64,000 nucleotides of DNA from Rhabditoides inermis (Eukaryota > Nematoda > Chromadorea > Rhabditida > Rhabditidae), in the NCBI GenBank assembly GCA_963966185.1, contig CAWZYM010000291.1, positions 186,001-250,000 of the forward strand, in the 5' to 3' direction. Position 1 is the stretch's first letter. Each line of letters opens with the position of its first letter. A program made the translations under genes and the position numbers. The notes under the pieces are model-generated. The model was not told where the DNA came from, did no database searches, and saw only the letters and a list, made by a program, of their open reading frames with translations. Below, piece after piece: positions 46,386 to 59,500 of this stretch.

Positions 46386-49374
46386 ATGAGCAGCGGAATG
46401 TCCATGATAGGTACGCATCAATATATACAATTGGGGTCAATTGATCCATAATTGATTTCATTGTACGTCCTTTTCGGGTAGCACAAACCACCCACGAAGG
46501 TAGAACTGTATTGAGTTATCGATTGGCAGGCGGGTCGGTGCTGGCGTTGATCGTCGCCGGCTACCTGGGACAGAAGTACGGCCTGCCACCGCCACCTCCC
46601 AAGATTGCCGGAATCGACCTCGGCACCACGTTCTCGTCCATTGGTCAGTACTGTTTCACACATTCTGTAATCAAAGTATATATTTATTGCAATAGAACCT
46701 GTGTAGCACCTGTGTATCTACCCCATCACCTATTCGACTAGGTTCGACTCACTTATTCGACTCACTTCTACTCTTATTCGATTCACCATCTCATTGCGTT
46801 CCTTCCTTGCCCAACCCTCTCTCCCGCAGGCATATACCACGCAGTCTCTGGCGACACCACCATCATCCCCGACGCGGTCGGCAAGCGCTCCGTGCCCTCC
46901 GTCGTCGGATTCTTGTGAGTTGCTTGATTGATTGATTGACTGTTTGTCTGATTGACCATTTGTCCGATTGCAGACCGAACGGCACAGTGATCATAGGCAC
47001 TCGCGCCGTGGCTCAGCAGGAGATCAATCCCACTAGGTATGTATGTACTATGATTCGTTAGTACCCACACACTTTTATATATTTGTTTTTTTCAACAACG
47101 CGTCTGTTTCAGGACAATTTACGACGCGAAGCGCTTCATCGGACGCACCTACGTCAAGGACAATGCGGATTTCATCGTGGGTGGTCGATTTATTGATTTG
47201 TTGTCTCACTGTTTGATTGATTGATTGATTGATTGATTGTAGGCGGACACGAAGCGCTACCCGTTCGTGATCAAGCTGGACGACGCTGGCAGGGCGTTCT
47301 TCGAGATTCCACTCGATGCCGGCATCAAGTGAGTGTTTTCCATTTTCTCCCTCTCCCGCTTTCTCTTTACTGTTTTCTTCCATTATGTGCTCACTCCACA
47401 TCACGCATTCTTTCCCTCATATCCTTCCCTGTTGTATCTGATGTCTTACATGTAATACAATACGTACGCGTTCACCTCACCACTGTGCCACTGTCTCTAT
47501 GCCGTGTTGTTGTCAGTTGTCTTTCAAAACACCCTGTTGGAATACACTGTATAGTGGTGTTTCGAAGTCAATGGCGGAGGAAGTTGCAAGAGACCGTTTC
47601 ACTCCTCCCTCTTGCAGGAAGCTGTACCCCGAGGAGGTGGGCGCGCTGATCATCAAGTACCTCAAGGAGGCGGCAGACAGGGAGCTCAACGCAGATCTGC
47701 AACAGGTGCGAGTCATCAATGTTATCATATGTGCAGGTACAATTGATATTTTGTTGACTTTTGAGACATGTTACATGTACCTCGTAGCTGTTCTGGACGT
47801 TGTTCCTAACTTTTTGGCGAGGTATCATTGAATATGACACGATTAACCTACTCAAAATATAGTGATTGAAACGTAGAAGTATTGGTATGTCATTTATACA
47901 TTATTTCGTAACTTCAGCACTGTCGCTTTCAAATTGTCGTGTGATTCTTTTTTCTAGTGCTGACGTATTTCATAGAAAGTCTATTCTCGTAATAGAGATA
48001 GCGCTGCCCGCTGCTGATTAGAAAATGTGACTGTAGCGTAGTGAGTGCGTAGAAATACAAGAAACAGGATGCTTCCGAATGTTTTTGTCAATTGCAATGT
48101 GTTGTGTGCAGTAATATGAAATTTAAAGAGGTCATGATTCCGGGTTCCGGATTCCGAATAATATGTATGATAAGTATGATGACCAGCTGTGTTCAGGTGG
48201 TGATCTCTGTGCCGGCCGAATTCGATGAGGTACAGCGCAACTACACCGGCAAGGCTGCCGAGCTGGCTGGTGAGGAGAAGATATCTCTCTCTCTCTCCCT
48301 TCTCTCTCCCTCCCTTCTCTCTCTCTTTTCTCTCTCTCTCTCACACACAATATATTCCTCAATTCTCGGTGTTTGAAGAATGATAGATGATACGGTACTC
48401 TCTAACCCTATGATGTGCAGGTATGGAGGTGCGTCGTGTGATTTCGGAGCCTACGGCGGCCGCCCTTGCCTACGGTCTGCACAAGAAGAAGGGGGTGGAG
48501 ACGGTGGTCGTGGTGGATATGGGTGAGTACGGGATAGATACGGTAGAGTGGGGGGTACGGTATGGGAGTACGGTAGGAGAGAGGGAAAGAGACCAGTTTC
48601 TGGAGTTTGAAGATATGTGATGTGAGTATGTTGTTTGATGTGATGTTGACAATTTGTATTGTATTTTTTTCAACAATATTGTCAATGGTGGGTTTTGTAG
48701 TGGGTCTGGGGCGGGGGGCGGGACTTGCGATGTCACGACACAGTCTCTGACGATGACGAGTTTCGCGTCACGAATCCCACCTTCTGTTATATAACGTTCC
48801 GTCACCTTCCCTGAGGCATGGTTTTATGGACTATAACATACAATGCATTACAATAATCATGAAATCGCAATCTCCCACGGGACGCCCAACGAGATTGGTT
48901 TTTTTTACTTGGGTGAACTTTGTGTGTCACTATTTCCTTTTAACGAAAATACAGAATATATTGCATTGGTATGCATTAATGAGATAAACTGATTGAGTGA
49001 AACTGTGAAACATAACATATCAAGAACTAATTTGTATAGAGTAGATTTTGAAATCATGAAGACCATCCACGAAGCCATATGTATACTGTATCTGCAGGCG
49101 GCGGTACCCTGGACGTCTCTGTGCTATGGCTACAGGGTGGGGTGTTCGTCACCCAAGCTATGGCCGGCAACAACCGCCTCGGAGGACAGGACCTCAACGA
49201 CAACACGGTCAAGATGCTCACAAAGGTACGGGGTACGGTACTTTGGAATTGAAGGGATACGGTGATACCGTATTTGTTTCCAGAAGATTGCCTCGTCGCT
49301 CGAGATGGAGTTGAAGGAGCAGGAGGACATTCAGCAGTTGAGACTGGCGGTGGAGAAGGTAGGGTGAGGGTGGA

Positions 49375-49420
<46 letters not shown>

Positions 49421-49910
49421 ACATATATATATAGATAGAGACTTGTGTGTTTTCAGGCCAAGATCGAACTCACCAGCAAGCACAAGACACAGATTGACCT
49501 CAAGTTTGTCGGCGGACAGAAGTTCCACTACGAGGTGAGTTAATGATTGCCGATGTATTGATTGCTTATTGATTGATCGCAGCTGACGCGCGACGAGTTT
49601 GAGTCTCTCAACGAGGCTGTGTGGGAGGCGGTTCGTGAGCCCATTGATGCCGCACTCAAGGTACGGTGGATGTTACTGTAGGTGGCATACTCTAGTATTA
49701 CGCGAATATCGCAGCTTGAATGGCATACGGTATACGGTACGTGGATTACTGTAGGACGCGGACCTGGAGCCGTCGAATACGGACGAGATTGTGCTGGTGG
49801 GAGGGTCGACCCGCATCCCGAGAGTCAGAAAGCTCGTCGGACACTTCTTTGGGTGAATGCTCCTCTCTCTCTCTCTCTTTCTCCCTCTCTCTCCCTCCCT
49901 CCCTCCCTCC

Positions 49911-49970
<60 letters not shown>

Positions 49971-50246
49971 TCTCTCTCTCTCACTCAGTACTCTCTTTCA
50001 GCAAGGCGCCGAACTTTGGCGTCGACCCCGAACTGGCAGTGGTGACTGGTGCTAGTGTACAAGCGGGAGTCATTGGAGGAGGCTGGCCCCTTCAGGTATA
50101 CGGTATTCTCACCGGAGCACTCTCCTCATTCTCACCGGGTCACTGTTTAGGTGGCTGCTATGGAGCTCCCGTCCAAAAGGAGAAAACGCCACTTTTTCTC
50201 CAAGGAACAAGAGCGGAATGAGATGGGAGAGGCGGCCGAGCTGTAA
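46386..50246 (+). CDS. stc-1: HSPA13/STCH, truncated Hsp70 of the secretory pathway
   Basis: Sixteen exons (46386-46410, 46530-46643, 46830-46914, 46974-47036, 47113-47176, 47243-47328, 47618-47705, 48197-48269, 48421-48522, 49098-49225, 49284-49358, 49457-49534, 49583-49660, 49755-49852, 50002-50095, 50151-50246) encode 448 residues. STCH is an Hsp70-type ATPase core without the usual peptide-binding domain, found in the ER/microsomal fraction. An N-terminal signal anchor ([18 protein letters not shown]) precedes the ATPase signatures [12 protein letters not shown] (phosphate 1), [25 protein letters not shown] (phosphate 2) and [15 protein letters not shown]. The protein ends soon after the ATPase domain in a basic/acidic tail with no EEVD and no substrate domain, as the family should. 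Several introns carry GA or CT repeats (48285-48340, 49378-49417, 49862-49985). Divergent from SAS10; the LIM gene follows on the same strand. Confidence 0.93.
49862..49985 (+). repeat. CT microsatellite in an HSPA13 intron
   Basis: About 120 bases of (CT)n with CCCT interruptions fill the intron between exons 14 and 15 and end just before the acceptor, serving as an outsized pyrimidine tract. Confidence 0.9.
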
Positions 50247-50499
50247 GAGAGGGGTACTGTACTATGAAATCAGGATACGGTAGAGTGCATAGATACGGTA
50301 TTCTAGTCGGCTAGCGCAATGTGAGTGTGAACCCTAATGAACTGTGATAGATGCGATCATATCGTGTGTTTGTGTATTTAGTGTGAGAATGTGATTCTTT
50401 CCGTCGTATCATAGGCTAGGCACCTCTTTTTGTGCCTCGCGTTTTCTGTTGCCGTCCTGTGCTCTCCACATTTCACAAAGTTCTATTGTTGGTGTTTGT

Positions 50500-50505
50500 A
50501 ATAAA
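50500..50505 (+). terminator. Poly(A) signal of the HSPA13 gene
   Basis: AATAAA about 255 bases after the HSPA13 stop codon, followed by a T-rich stretch (TATTTCTTTTTTAAC). Confidence 0.6.
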
Positions 50506-50777
50506 TATTTCTTTTTTAACTCTAAGTGTGTAGCTTTACTATACACAGTGTTCGTTGTTTTACCTTGAAGTCGTCCATGAAAAAAGAAAGTCGTCCATGA
50601 ATGTCATTTTTACTGCTTGCAGAACATATCGCTGGTGGAAAAAGTGATAGAAACGAAAGGATATTGAAAATAGCAATGATTGTTTCAGAGAGTGGGCGAG
50701 AATGATGCAAACATATGTGGTGTGAGTGATTTGAAAAAAGCTTTGTTCTTTCCTGCTCGCCATTCCCTCCTTGCTCG

Positions 50778-51496
50778 ATGAACGTGTGTGGTCGTTGCAC
50801 TCGTCCCTTGGAGGCCGAACCCGCCCTGTACGCTAACAAACAGGTACCGTACCCCTCCCATTCGTGCCGGGACCCAGACACTCTTTGAAGCTGTGGCACA
50901 CCTGCCACTTCAACTGCGACCTCTGTGACTGTCGCATCCAGGAAGACGAGAGGTATCGATCGAGTATCGATTGATTATCGATCTATCGATAAGGTACGAG
51001 ATCCGCGACGGGAAGACCGTGTGCCACCAGTGCTACCTCACTCGCTACGCCAACAAATGCTTCAGTGAGTGGAGTACTGTTGGTACCGTAATGGAGGATG
51101 GTACTAGGATTGCTGTAGCTACCGTATTCCTAGGCTGCCATCTGGGAATCGACTCTGGATTCGTGGAGGCAAAGGGAAAGCGTTGGCATGCCACCTGCTT
51201 CAAGTGTGCCGGGTGAGAAGGGAAGGATTGTCGATTGATTATTGATTGATTTCAGCTGCCTGCTGCCGCTGAAGGATGTGTTCGTGGAGAACTCGCAGGG
51301 ATTTCTCATGCACAAGGTGGGAAGACTCTCTCCTTTCTCTCTATCTTCACCATCTCTCTCTCTTCCTCCCTCTCTCTAGGCGTGCTACTGGGAGGAGAAG
51401 CTCAATCAGCACGTGGTTATCCACGAGTACAGGAGGAGGATCGCCAGGGGACAGAAGATCATGGAGGAGAAGGAGAAGGGGGAGGAGGGACAGTAG
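50778..51496 (+). CDS. Two-LIM-domain protein
   Basis: Six exons (50778-50843, 50891-50952, 50994-51064, 51134-51212, 51256-51316, 51380-51496) encode 151 residues. LIM domains are double zinc fingers that bind partner proteins, often on actin or in the nucleus. The first spans about 3-70: CGRC, then WHTCHFNCDLCDC, then CHQCYLTRYANKC. The second spans about 70-130: GCHLGIDSGF, WHATCFKCAGC, then FLMHKACYWEE. Most zinc ligands are visible; the opening C-x2-C of the second domain is compressed against the end of the first. The last 25 residues are a charged helix (YRRRIARGQKIMEEKEK). There is no LIM-homeobox or kinase domain. It could be a CRP/LIMS-like adaptor, but I cannot name an orthologue. 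Confidence 0.82.
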
Positions 51497-51641
51497 ACGG
51501 ATGAACAGATTGGAAGGGGTATGAATCGTCTTGTGTTGAGTTATCTAAACAAAGTTTTAATGTGCGATAAACTATTTGTGTTTCGTATTTTAATTTTTTC
51601 TTCTTTTAATATACAAAACCACGTCGCGTGTCGGCACGTCG

Positions 51642-51644
<3 letters not shown>

Positions 51645-51680
<36 letters not shown>

Positions 51681-51689
51681 ATCACTCTC

Positions 51690-51721
<32 letters not shown>

Positions 51722-51745
51722 GCTCTCCTTCTCTCTCTCTCTCTC
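51645..51745 (+). repeat. CT microsatellite downstream of the LIM gene
   Basis: About 100 bases of (CT)n with a few interruptions, beyond the LIM-domain gene. Confidence 0.9.
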
Positions 51746-51847
51746 CACGCGATTAGTCGTGGTGTCATGTTGTCTGGCTCATTCCCCAGTACATGAGCAG
51801 CTTGAGAACTCCTGAAAACATGGCATACAGTTCAATTGTTTATCATT

Positions 51848-52036
51848 GCACGGCTCGGCCGGCTGATCGCTCGCCACTGTCACAGCGAGTGGCACGCGCC
51901 ACATGAGCCCGCGCAGCGCGGCCGCCATTGCAAAGTGCAAATTCAGTGCATGCCGCCTTTGAAGATTCCCACGCGGCGCGGCGCGCGACTGTGACAAGCG
52001 ATATAGGCGCACGGCGATGAGCGGGCCGACCCGTGC
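51848..52036. mobile_element. GC-rich foldback element, possible MITE
   Basis: A 189-base GC-rich island in AT-rich surroundings. The left end reads GCACGGCTCGGCCGGCTGAT; the complement of the right end reads GCACGGGTCGGCCCGCTCAT, with TGTCACAG also mirrored further in. ATT lies directly outside both ends (51845-51847, 52037-52039), fitting a 3-bp target duplication. It encodes nothing and is unlike the MITE pair at 24336 and 34984. Confidence 0.65.
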
Positions 52037-52439
52037 ATTGCGTATTCAGGAAACATATGGGGACAAAATATGTGGCTGTAATAAGTGGTGCAACGTATTT
52101 GTGATTAAAATCAAATCAAAGAGTAGTAAAACAGGTACAAATGTGTATGGAAGAATACAACAGGCATATATACATATATGAAATAAATGTGCTCTGTTGG
52201 ATATACTGGGGAGCCCGTGCCCGTATCAATCAGGAAGCGCGGATACGAGATGGTTCAATCATGTATTTTATAACCTCCTCTTTAAAAGAACCGGTGTCTC
52301 TGATAGCTATAATGTTAGATGGTAAGGAATTCCATATTCGAAACTTGCGGTGAATGAATGCCTGCGTTTAACGGACAGATCAAAAGAGGGTACGATTCGG
52401 TGGCAGTGAGAGTGTCTCGATGATGTGGTAATGATATTA

Positions 52440-52468
52440 TACAGTGGCGGCCAAAAAAGTATCACCTT
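52440..52468. mobile_element. Solo Tc1/mariner-like terminal repeat
   Basis: TA followed by CAGTGGCGGCCAAAAAAGTA and TCACCTTTTGG has the form of a Tc1-family terminal inverted repeat inserted at TA. I found no matching right end and no transposase downstream to 53500, so it is probably a truncated relic. Confidence 0.5.
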
Positions 52469-53534
52469 TTGGTTTTTGCTCTCTAAAACTTTTCAAATGA
52501 AAGATAGAGCTCCCATCTTTTGCACACCCTTTTCTGGACTCCATTCGGACCTAATACCATGTTCCATATTCATCCCTCTCTTATCTCTCGGTTACAGTAG
52601 GCGGATTACTGTATTCACAAAATCATCATTTTCTCGTTTTCAACTTTGAAAAGTTCCTGTTACCAAACCACACTTCCAAAAAAGTTCTACTCACTATTTT
52701 TGGGTAAAACCATTCATTGGGCATCCAAAAGTTGCGTGACCTCTGGTCGCGACATTCCCTACTTCCTCCAGCTTGATGCACCTTCGGGTATGAGGCTATT
52801 TTAAGTTTGGCAAAACACTTGATGTAAATGGTATGGTTGGAGTTGGCGTGACCGCAGGTCGCGACATTTTTCCAATTTTCGGATATGTGGTGTGAATCCC
52901 CAGCCCCCATAGAACTCTAGATTTCGATTTTTGAATTTCGCTTTAGTTCTCTTATTATCGTTCGATAACCACGTTTTCGAGGCTGTTCAATAGGTAAAGT
53001 ATAGAAAACTTAATAACTCACTTCAAATCCATGCTACAAAACCCAGTTTGAGGGAGAAGATACTTTGATAGTGTCCGCACAGAACTCTAGTTTTAGATTT
53101 TTCAATTTCTTTCATTTTTGCCGTGTTTTGGAGTAAAACCCCGATATTTCTCCAATTTGCATAAAAAGCTCGTCATTTCGCCCCTGTCTGGCCGACCGCC
53201 GATAATTCGCGTACCGTGAAAATGGGGGATACTCTATAGGCTTTGTTAAAATTGGAGATTTGCAATTATTTGATGTTGTTTCTTTACTGCTTATTTAAGT
53301 TCAAGTAATCAATTAGAGAGGGCGCGCAGCGCCCTCTCTCTTGGGTTAAAATAAGGCTCGCGCCAGAATTTTCAAGTAGCGATATCCAAAGGACATGTTA
53401 GCAACAATGTGAAGTTCTTCCCTGTCGTTTCCAGTCACGCTAGCTGATAGCTAGCCCTCTGCTGGCGGGCGAGCGCGAGAGCACGCGAGAGAGCACGCTG
53501 TTTGGAGAGAGACAGATGTACTTTGGTGGCTGCG
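52469..53534. other. No gene seen; AT-rich, possibly decayed transposon body
   Basis: No exon that I can support. Two similar phrases (ATAGAACTCTAGATTTCGATTTTTGAATTTC near 52909 and CAGAACTCTAGTTTTAGATTTTTCAATTTC near 53080) show an internal duplication. Confidence 0.4.
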
Positions 53535-56500
53535 ATCAGTAGGAATTTAGTAAGGGGAGAGAGAAAGAGAGAACGAGAGAACGAGAGAACGAGAGAACGA
53601 GAGAACGAGAGAACGATATAACGAGAGAAAAGGAGAAAAAGAGAGGAGGGAAGGAGGGAAGGAGAGACGGAGAGAACGAGAGAACGAGAGAACGAGAGAA
53701 GGATAGAAAGAGAGAACGAGAGAACGAGAGAACCAGAGAAAGAGAGAAAGATATAAAAAGAGAACGAGAGAGCTAGAGAACGAGAGAAAGAGAGAAAGGG
53801 AGAAGGAGGGAAGGAGGGATGGAGAGAAGAAGAGAAGGATAGAAAGAGAGAACGAGAGAACTAGAGAACGAAAGAAAGAGAGAAAGAGATAAAGAGATAA
53901 AGAGAGAACGAGAGAAAGCGAGAACGATATAACGAGAGAATTAGAGAACGAGAGAAAGAGAGAATGGGAGGAGGAGGGAAGGAGGGAAGGAGAGAAAGAG
54001 AGAAAGTGAGAAAGAGAGAACGAGAAAACGAGAAAACGAGAGAAAGAGAAAACGAGAGAAAGAGAGAACGATATAACGAGAGAGCTAGAGAACGAGAGAA
54101 AGAGAGAAAGGGAGAAGGAGGGAAGGAGGGATGGAGAGAAGAAGAGAAGGAGAGAAGGAGAGAACTAGAGAAAAAAGAGAAAGAGAGAAAGAGAGAAAGA
54201 GAGAAAGAGAGAAAGAGAGAAAGAGAGAAAGAGAGAAAGAGAGAAAGAGAGAAAGAGAGAAAGAGAGAAAGAGAGAAAGAGAGAAAGAGAGAAAAGAGAG
54301 AACGAGAGAAAGAGAAACCGATAGAAAGAGAAAACGAGTGAAAGAGAGAACGATATAACGAGAGAACTAGAGAACGAGAGAAAGAGAGAAAGTGAGAAGG
54401 CGGGAAGGAGGGAAGGAAAGAAGGAGAGAACGAGACAACGAGAGAACGAGACAACGAGACAACGAGACAACGAGAGAACGAGAGAACGAGAAAACGAGAG
54501 CACGAGAGAACGAGAGAAAGAGAGAACGATATAACGATATAACGAGAGAAATAGAGAACGAGAGAAAGAGAGAAAGAGAGAAGGAGAGAAGGAGGGAAGA
54601 AGAGAAGGAGAGACGGAGAGAACGAGAGAACGAGAGAACGAGAGACCGAGAGAAGGATAGAAAGAGAGAACGAGAGAACGAGAGAACGAGAGAACGAGAG
54701 AACGAGAAAACGAGAGAAAGAGAGAACAAGAGAAAGAGAGAACGAAAGAAAGAGAGAACGATATAACTAGAGAACGAGAGAACGAGAGAAAGAGAGAAGG
54801 AGGGTGGTAGGAGGGAAGGAGGGAAGAAGAGAAGGAGAGACGGAGAGACGGAGAAAACGAGAGAACGAGAGAACGAGAAACGAGAGAACGAGAGAACGAG
54901 AGAACGAGAGAACGAGAGAACGAGAGAACGAGAGAACGAGAGAACGAGAGAACGAGAGAAAGAGAAAACGAAATAACGAGAGAACTAGATAACGAGAGAA
55001 CGAGAGAACGAGAGAAAGAAAGAAAGGGAGAAGGGGGGAAGGAGGGAAGGAGAGAAGGAGAGACGGAGAGACGGAGAGAACGAGAGAACGAGAGAACGAG
55101 AGAACGAGAGAACGAGAGAAAGAGAGAACGAGAGAAAGAGAGAAAAGAGAGAAAAGAGAGAACGAGAGAAAGAGAGAAAAGAGAGAAAGGGAGAAAGAGA
55201 GAACGAGAGAACGAGAGAACTAGAGAACGAGAGAAAGAGAGAACGAGAGAACGAGAGAACGATATAACGAGAGAAAAGGAGAAAAAGAGAGGAGGGAAGG
55301 AGGGAAGGAGAGACGGAGAGAACGAGAGAACGAGAGAACGAGAGAAGGATAGAAAGAGAGAACGAGAGAACGAGAGAACGAGAGAAAGAGAGAAAGATAT
55401 AAAAAGAGAACGAGAGAGCTAGAGAACGAGAGAAAGAGAGAAAGGGAGAAGGAGGGAAGGAGGGATGGAGAGAAGAAGAGAAGGATAGAAAGAGAGAACG
55501 AGAGAACTAGAGAACGAAAGAAAGAGAGAAAGAGAGAAAGAGATAAAGAGAGAACGAGAGAAAGCGAGAACGATATAACGAGAGAATTAGAGAACGAGAG
55601 AAAGAGAGAATGGGATGAGGAGGGAAGGAGGGAAGGAGAGAAAGAGAGAAAGTGAGAAAGAGAGAACGAGAAAACGAGAAAACGAGAGAAAGAGAAAACG
55701 AGAGAAAGAGAGAACGATATAACGAGAGAGCTAGAGAACGAGAGAAAGAGAGAAAGGGAGAAGGAGGGAAGGAGGGATGGAGAGAAGAAGAGAAGGAGAG
55801 AAGGAGAGAACTAGAGAAAAAAGAGAAAGAGAGAAAGAGAGAAAGAGAGAAAGAGAGAAAGAGAGAAAGAGAGAAAGAGAGAAAGAGAGAAAGAGAGAAA
55901 GAGAGAAAGAGAGAAAGAGAGAAAGAGAGAAAGAGAGAAAAGAGAGAACGAGAGAAAGAGAAACCGATAGAAAGAGAAAACGAGTGAAAGAGAGAACGAT
56001 ATAACGAGAGAACTAGAGAACGAGAGAAAGAGAGAAAGTGAGAAGGCGGGAAGGAGGGAAGGAAAGAAGGAGAGAACGAGACAACGAGACAACGAGACAA
56101 CGAGACAACGAGACAACGAGACAACGAGAGAACGAGAGAACGAGAAAACGAGAGCACGAGAGAACGAGAGAAAGAGAGAACGATATAACGATATAACGAG
56201 AGAAATAGAGAACGAGAGAAAGAGAGAAAGAGAGAAGGAGAGAAGGAGGGAAGAAGAGAAGGAGAGACGGAGAGAACGAGAGAACGAGAGAACGAGAGAC
56301 CGAGAGAAGGATAGAAAGAGAGAACGAGATAAAGAGAGAACGAGAGAACGAGAGAACGAGAGAACGAGAAAACGAGAGAAAGAGAGAACAAGAGAAAGAG
56401 AGAACGAAAGAAAGAGAGAACGATATAACTAGAGAACGAGAGAACGAGAGAAAGAGAGAAGGAGGGTGGTAGGAGGGAAGGAGGGAAGGAGAGAAGGAGA

Positions 56501-59500
56501 GACGGAGAGACGGAGAAAACGAGAGAACGAGAGAACGAGAAACGAGAGAACGAGAGAACGAGAGAACGAGAGAACGAGAGAAAGAGAGAAAGAGAGAAAG
56601 AGAGAACGAGAGAAAGAGAGAACTGGAGAACTAGAGAAAAAGAGAAAGGGAGAAGGAGGGAAGGAGGGAAGGAGAGAAGAAGAGAAGGAGACACGCGAGA
56701 ACGAGAGAACGAGAGAACGAGAGAACGAGAGAACGAGAGAACGAGAGAACGAGAGAACGAGAGAACGAGAGAACGAGAGAAAGAGAAAACGAAATAACGA
56801 GAGAACTAGATAACGAGAGAACGCGAGAACGAGAGAAAGAGAGAAAGGGAGAAGGGGGGAAGGAGGGAAGGAGAGAAGGAGAGACGGAGAGACGGAGAGA
56901 CGGAGAGAACGAGAGAACGAGAGAACGAGAGAACGAGAGAACGAGAGAAAGAGAGAACGAGAGAAAGAGAGAAAAGAGAGAAAAGAGAGAACGAGAGAAA
57001 GAGAGAAAAGAGAGAAAGGGAGAAAGAGAGAACGAGAGAACGAGAGAACGAGAGAACGAGAGAAAGAGAGAAAGGGATAACGAGAGAACGAGAGAAAGAG
57101 AGAACGAGAGAACGAGAGAAAGAGAGAACGAGAGAAAGAGAGAAAAGAGAGAAAAGAGAGAAAAGAGAGAACGAGAGAAATAGAGAAAAGAGAGAAAGAG
57201 AGAAAGAGAGAAAGAGAGAAAGAGAGAAAGAGATAATGAGAGAACGAGAGAAAGAGAAACCGATAGAAAGAGAAAACGAGTGAAAGAGAGAACGATATAA
57301 CGAGAGAACTAGAGAACGAGAGAAAGAGAGAAAGTGAGAAGGCGGGAAGGAGGGAAGGAAAGAAGGAGAGAACGAGACAACGAGACAACGAGACAACGAG
57401 ACAACGAGACAACGAGAGAACGAGAGAATGAGAAAACGAGAGCACGAGAGAACGAGAGAAAGAGAGAACGATATAACGATATAACGAGAGAAATAGAGAA
57501 CGAGAGAAAGAGAGAAAGAGAGAAGGAGAGAAGGAGGGAAGAAGAGAAGGAGAGACGGAGAGAACGAGAGAACGAGAGAACGAGAGACCGAGAGAAGGAT
57601 AGAAAGAGAGAACGAGATAAAGAGAGAACGAGAGAACGAGAGAACGAGAGAACGAGAAAACGAGAGAAAGAGAGAACAAGAGAAAGAGAGAACGAAAGAA
57701 AGAGAGAACGATATAACTAGAGAACGAGAGAACGAGAGAAAGAGAGAAGGAGGGTGGTAGGAGGGAAGGAGGGAAGAAGAGAAGGAGAGACGGAGAGACG
57801 GAGAAAACGAGAGAACGAGAGAACGAGAAACGAGAGAACGAGAGAACGAGAGAACGAGAGAACGAGAGAAAGAGAGAAAGAGAGAAAGAGAGAACGAGAG
57901 AAAGAGAGAACTGGAGAACTAGAGAAAAAGAGAAAGGGAGAAGGAGGGAAGGAGGGAAGGAGAGAAGAAGAGAAGGAGACACGCGAGAACGAGAGAACGA
58001 GAGAACGAGAGAACGAGAGAACGAGAGAACGAGAGAACGAGAGAAAGAGAAAACGAAATAACGAGAGAACTAGATAACGAGAGAACGCGAGAACGAGAGA
58101 AAGAGAGAAAGGGAGAAGGGGGGAAGGAGGGAAGGAGAGAAGGAGAGACGGAGAGACGGATAGAAAGAGAGAACGAGAGAACTAGAGAACGAAAGAAAGA
58201 GAGAAAGAGAGAAAGAGATAAAGAGAGAACGAGAGAAAGCGAGAACGATATAACGGGAGAATTAGAGAACGAGAGAAAGAGAGAATGGGAGGAGGAGGGA
58301 AGGAGGGAAGGAGAGAAAGAGAGAAAGAGAGAACGAGAAAACGAGAAAACGAGAGAAAGAGAAAACGAGAGAAAGAGAGAACGATATAACGAGAGAGCTA
58401 GAGAACGAGAGAAAGAGAGAAAGGGAGAAGGAGGGAAGGAGGGATGGAGAGAAGAAGAGAAGGAGAGAAGGAGAGAACTAGAGAAAAAAGAGAAAGAGAA
58501 AGAGATAATGAGAGAACTAAGAAAGGGAGAAAGAGAGAAAGAGAGAAAGAGAGAAAGAGAGAAAGAGAGAAAGAGAGAAAGAGAGAAAGAGAGAAAGAGA
58601 GAAAGAGAGAAAGAGAGAAAGAGAGAAAGAGAGAAAGAGATAATGAGAGAACGAGAGAAAGAGAAACCGATAGAAAGAGAAAACGAGTGAAAGAGAGAAC
58701 GATATAACGAGAGAACTAGAGAACGAGAGAAAGAGAGAAAGTGAGAAGGCGGGAAGGAGGGAAGGAAAGAAGGAGAGAACGAGACAACGAGAGAACGAGA
58801 CAACGAGACAACGAGACAACGAGAGAACGAGAGAACGAGAAAACGAGAGCACGAGAGAACGAGAGAAAGAGAGAACGATATAACGATATAACGAGAGAAA
58901 TAGAGAACGAGAGAAAGAGAGAAAGAGAGAAGGAGAGAAGGAGGGAAGAAGAGAAGGAGAGACGGAGAGAACGAGAGAACGAGAGAACGAGAGAACGAGA
59001 GAAGGATAGAAAGAGAGAACGAGATAAAGAGAGAACGATAGAACGAGAGAACGAGAGAACGAGAAAACGAGAGAAAGAGAGAACAAGAGAAAGAGAGAAC
59101 GAAAGAAAGAGAGAACGATATAACTAGAGAACGAGAGAACGAGAGAAAGAGAGAAAGAGAGAAGGAGAGAAGGAGGGAAGAAGAGAAGGAGAGACGGAGA
59201 GAACGAGAGAACGAGAGGACGAGAGGAGAACGAGAGAAGGATAGAAAGAGAGAACGAGATAAAGAGAGAACGAGAGAACGAGAGAACGAGAGAACGAGAA
59301 AACGAGAGAAAGAGAGAACAAGAGAAAGAGAGAACGAAAGAAAGAGAGAACGATATAACTAGAGAACGAGAGAACGAGAGAAAGAGAGAAGGAGGGTGGT
59401 AGGAGGGAAGGAGGGAAGAAGAGAAGGAGAGACGGAGAGACGGAGAAAACGAGAGAACGAGAGAACGAGAAACGAGAGAACGAGAGAACGAGAGAACGAG

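Noticed and set aside
56429..57982. 517-codon minus-strand open frame of SRSLVLSF repeats
   Set aside because: It lies wholly within the GA satellite; the unit has no stop in any of its phases, so long frames appear by construction in both directions.
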